DNA of 8,033 nt from MGIIa-K1 sp964577145. GTDB lineage: Archaea; Thermoplasmatota; Poseidoniia; Poseidoniales; Poseidoniaceae. The stretch lies in contig CAZNXM010000055.1 of assembly GCA_964577145.1 (NCBI GenBank), positions 1 through 8,033 on the forward strand. The letters are read 5' to 3'. Position numbers and translations under genes: made by a program. Positions 5,884 to 8,033 of this stretch are shown piece by piece. The notes beneath the pieces were generated by a model. It did no database searches, was not told the origin of the DNA, and saw only the letters and a list, made by a program, of their open reading frames with translations. Position 1 is the stretch's first letter, and the number at the start of each line of letters is the position of its first letter.

Positions 5884-7294
5884 TTAGAACACGCCACTCT
5901 CCACCGCCGTTTAGATAGTCGGCCTTTCCAGAATCAATCAATGTCCATCCCTCTGGAGTTTCATCAATTTCTGGCGATAGCACAATCCAATCAATATGCT
6001 GCAACTCGCCTTCAAGGTGAATCACCCAATTGGATTCATCACTGCGCCAATGACCAGTGATATTGTTTTCCTCAGCATCTAAGGGTGAATGAAAAGTGTA
6101 TAGCCAGTGCATTCCAAGAGTTGCATCAGAAACGAATAAAAAGTGACCATTTTCTTCTATTTCCATTGAATCAGCCGCTTCATCAGTCCACATAGTTTGA
6201 CCATGCATGCCGGCTAGAAGTGAAAGCGGCAGAATCAGGATTACACCTGCAAACACCTTTTTATCAGCCCAATCAATTTCGCCATTAATTCGTTTTATCA
6301 GCATAAATGCTGGAATCGCTAAGATTGTAATATAGCGCCCATTATTTCCCATCGTGACCATATGCCATGGCCAGTCCGAATTCCAGAGAATCGATTCATA
6401 TGCCCATAGAACTGCAACATACATTGTGATTAAACCAGCTAATCCGCCAATGATTAGCGAGAGTTCACCGGCGAGGCGGTCTTCAGAATCACCCATTTTT
6501 CCCCAAGTTGATTTGGCGAATGGCCACAATACCATTCCAAATAATCCGTAGATAAGCACTACATCGATGAATGCGAATGGAAGGGCATAGAGAAATCGTC
6601 CCGGGTCATCCACAATTATGGAGGGTGTTCCTTGGCCGAGTAAACCGAGAAGGAGAATCAATCCACCACCGCATGAAAATCCTATTCCGAGCATTTTTCT
6701 CGGATTGAAAAAATGGTCTGGGATTCTAGTAGAGATTGCCATTACGACTATGAAAAGAATAACAGGAATCAGCATTGAATCGGCAGGCGAGGTTGTTTTC
6801 ACATATAGGATCAGGAGTAGTGGGAGGCCTACTATTGCTTTACGAAGCCATGAATGATTCTTTACAGAGTCGAGTAACAAGAATGCTGTAATTCCCATTA
6901 GTGAAGCAATTAACGGCTCATCATATCCCTTTCCAACCGAATATATCAATGTTGGATGAAGGAGAATAATCGCTCCGAACCCTCTGCCAATTATCGTTGC
7001 CATAAAGCCGAGTAATACAATGAAACACAATGAAATAATGTAATTAGATGAAAGCAAAGTGGGGTTATTGTCAACAATAGTTGAATCATTTGGGTTTGAT
7101 GCCAATGGGTCATCAAGCCTAGTGTCTCCCCAATCTAATGCATAGCCACCATCGACTTCGACATATGCTCCTTTGACATGCGTATCGAGCCCACCTTCAG
7201 AACCTATTACCGCTATTAGATTAACAAATAATGCGAATAAAATTAGCAATTTCCAGAAGCGTTCGGTATTCTCTTCGAACCACTTCATACCCAC
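5873..7294 (-). CDS. Polytopic membrane protein, GT-C glycosyltransferase-like
   Basis: A 473-residue protein with about 11 hydrophobic segments: TM1 15-33, then roughly 84-103, 105-120, 128-142, 149-165, 174-189, 202-220, 234-260, 278-300, 319-334 and 347-363. A hydrophilic C-terminal domain follows (about 365-473). The large first outer loop begins GLDTHVKGAYVEVDGG and runs to about 83. GKGYDEPLIASLMGITAFLLL (121-141, split here) recalls the second-loop acidic motif and following helix of PMT/ArnT-like GT-C enzymes, and GNNGRYITILAIPAF recalls their later 'GRY...P' segment. This would mean transfer of a sugar from a lipid carrier on the outer face. Sequence support is suggestive only; an unclassified membrane protein is the alternative. 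Translation may begin at GTG 7294 or ATG 7288; neither has a good ribosome site. It is convergent with the deacetylase (stop codons within an 11-base overlap). Confidence 0.72.
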   Translation of the reverse strand: MGMKWFEENTERFWKLLILFALFVNLIAVIGSEGGLDTHVKGAYVEVDGGYALDWGDTRLDDPLASNPNDSTIVDNNPTLLSSNYIISLCFIVLLGFMATIIGRGFGAIILLHPTLIYSVGKGYDEPLIASLMGITAFLLLDSVKNHSWLRKAIVGLPLLLILYVKTTSPADSMLIPVILFIVVMAISTRIPDHFFNPRKMLGIGFSCGGGLILLLGLLGQGTPSIIVDDPGRFLYALPFAFIDVVLIYGLFGMVLWPFAKSTWGKMGDSEDRLAGELSLIIGGLAGLITMYVAVLWAYESILWNSDWPWHMVTMGNNGRYITILAIPAFMLIKRINGEIDWADKKVFAGVILILPLSLLAGMHGQTMWTDEAADSMEIEENGHFLFVSDATLGMHWLYTFHSPLDAEENNITGHWRSDESNWVIHLEGELQHIDWIVLSPEIDETPEGWTLIDSGKADYLNGGGEWRVLTRA

Positions 7295-7334
7295 TCGTAC
7301 ACATTGCGGAATTCAATTCTTCTGTCGTTCATAC

Positions 7335-7350
7335 ATCCCAATAGTGGGAT
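7335..7350. repeat. Perfect inverted repeat (hairpin 1) between FEN1 and membrane-protein gene
   Basis: ATCCCA, loop ATAG, TGGGAT: a 6-bp perfect stem with a 4-base loop. It lies in the 88-base spacer downstream of the FEN1 stop and upstream of the membrane-protein start. No T-run follows on the minus strand, so it is not a classical intrinsic terminator. It could be an RNA-processing or stability element, or an operator. Confidence 0.5.
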
Positions 7351-7366
7351 TCGAACAATTTCGAAT
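7349..7366. repeat. Perfect inverted repeat (hairpin 2), sharing two bases with hairpin 1
   Basis: ATTCGAA, loop CAAT, TTCGAAT: a 7-bp perfect stem with a 4-base loop. It shares bases 7349-7350 with the preceding inverted repeat, so the two hairpins abut and cannot both be fully paired. TTCGAA is itself palindromic, which would suit a dimeric DNA-binding protein as well as an RNA hairpin. Confidence 0.5.
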
Positions 7367-7382
7367 TCAGCGGCTTCAATAA

Positions 7383-8033
7383 TCAGAAAGAGAATAATGA
7401 CGTTTGTCCACCGGACCTAACCAGACCCACACTCTCGAGTTGCTCAATAGCGTTGTTGAATCTCTTCTCACTGAATTGACGCTCATCGACCAAGAATTTG
7501 CGCAATCCTTCAACATCGACTTCACCTTGTATCAAATCTTCATTTGCGACTTCGACAACGGGATGATTGTGAAATACAGCACGAATCTCATCGAGGCGAT
7601 TTGGAATTTCCTTATCCTTTGCAGCACATACTGCTTCAATTGTCTCATGTGCTTTGATTAATTTCAACCCAGTCTTTGGACCAATACCTCTGATTCCAGG
7701 ATGGAAATCTGTGCCTATCATTATTGCGAGATCAATTAATTGCTCTCTAGAAATCTCATTATCTTCTAGGAGTTGTTTCAATTCAATACGTTGAGCATGA
7801 ATAATACGGCCCATTCTACGGCTTCCATCAGCAGAAAAATTTCGAATTACAACTGGAGCCCCGTAAAGAAGCGCGTCCCAGTCTTGAGTTGCTACTGCAT
7901 CGAGTTGTCCATTTGCTGCCATGACTGCGGCTTGAGCTTCGCCTTCAGCCTTGGCCCGGAAAGCCGGAATACCCATCAAATGCAACATTTCCATACTCTC
8001 TTCGACCATTTCAGGAGTATATCTGACACAGCG
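7383..8033 (-). CDS. fen: Flap endonuclease 1 (FEN1/XPG family), 5' end off the right edge
   Basis: The 216 visible residues are the C-terminal two thirds; archaeal FEN1 is about 340 aa, so roughly 120-130 N-terminal residues lie outside. FEN1 cuts 5' flaps during Okazaki-fragment maturation and base excision repair, working with PCNA. Counting from the first visible residue: RYTPEMVEE (4-12), the I-region metal-binding acids AEGEAQAA (E30, E32), QDWD (D51, D53), GTD (D109), then the helix-hairpin-helix-like DNA-binding segment FHPGIRGIGPKTGLKLIK (110-127). The protein ends in QTSLFSF (210-216), a PCNA-interacting (PIP) box of the Q-x-x-L-x-x-F kind, with one terminal aromatic instead of the usual pair. 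The frame is open through base 8033, and an internal Met at 8009 is not the start. All visible catalytic acids are intact. The same-strand membrane-protein gene follows after 88 bases. Confidence 0.96.
   Translation of the reverse strand, partial: RCVRYTPEMVEESMEMLHLMGIPAFRAKAEGEAQAAVMAANGQLDAVATQDWDALLYGAPVVIRNFSADGSRRMGRIIHAQRIELKQLLEDNEISREQLIDLAIMIGTDFHPGIRGIGPKTGLKLIKAHETIEAVCAAKDKEIPNRLDEIRAVFHNHPVVEVANEDLIQGEVDVEGLRKFLVDERQFSEKRFNNAIEQLESVGLVRSGGQTSLFSF

Noticed and set aside
7345..7362. Minus strand GTTCGAATCCCA looks like a tRNA T-loop and 3' T-stem
   Set aside because: The 5' arm of the T-stem is missing, no acceptor or anticodon stem can be drawn nearby, and the bases are better explained by the two inverted repeats.
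7383..8009. Reading FEN1 as a complete 208-residue protein starting at the Met at 8009
   Set aside because: The eight codons upstream to the edge encode RCVRYTPE, matching conserved FEN1 sequence before that Met, so the gene is cut by the window.
1..8033. CRISPR array, insertion sequence, toxin-antitoxin or defence cassette
   Set aside because: No regularly spaced repeats, terminal inverted repeats, transposase motifs or known defence domains were found; the helicase alone is a housekeeping-type family.

Overview
The window reads as archaeal chromosome, most likely from a planktonic euryarchaeote of the Marine Group II / Poseidoniia type; this assignment is an inference. It rests on an archaeal-type flap endonuclease (FEN1) with a C-terminal PCNA-binding tail, a UPF1/IGHMBP2-type helicase, a RanBP2-type zinc finger on a long acidic/proline-rich linker, moderate-to-low G+C, very tight gene packing, and GGTG-type ribosome binding sites matching the archaeal 16S 3' end. 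I see no mobile element, CRISPR array, rRNA or tRNA, and no gene-free stretch over 300 bases.

Left third (1-3361), minus strand, read right to left: a superfamily-1B helicase, a small RDD-family membrane protein, then a beta-rich protein with a proline-rich tail that runs off the left edge. Gaps are short (about 50-80 bases), so they are probably one transcription unit.

Middle (3362-5883): a 90-base divergent promoter region, then a plus-strand operon of three genes. These are a zinc-finger/disordered/TPR-like protein, a GNAT acetyltransferase (GTG start 12 bases after the previous stop) and a NodB-type deacetylase whose start codon overlaps the GNAT stop by 4 bases. Translational coupling of an acetyltransferase and a deacetylase is the most suggestive functional link here.

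Right third (5873-8033), minus strand: a polytopic membrane protein resembling GT-C glycosyltransferases, convergent with and overlapping the deacetylase by 11 bases. An 88-base spacer holding two abutting perfect inverted repeats follows, and then the C-terminal two thirds of FEN1, cut by the right edge. The deacetylase and GT-C-like protein next to each other hint at surface-glycan work, but the substrates cannot be read from the sequence.

Ribosome binding sites point to internal starts for the helicase (3361 rather than 3430) and the RDD protein (1332 rather than 1371), and to a GTG start at 764 for the left-edge gene. I did not find a clear defence, mobile or otherwise unprecedented system. 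The most worthwhile leads are the zinc-finger protein, the GNAT-deacetylase pair and the twin hairpins.
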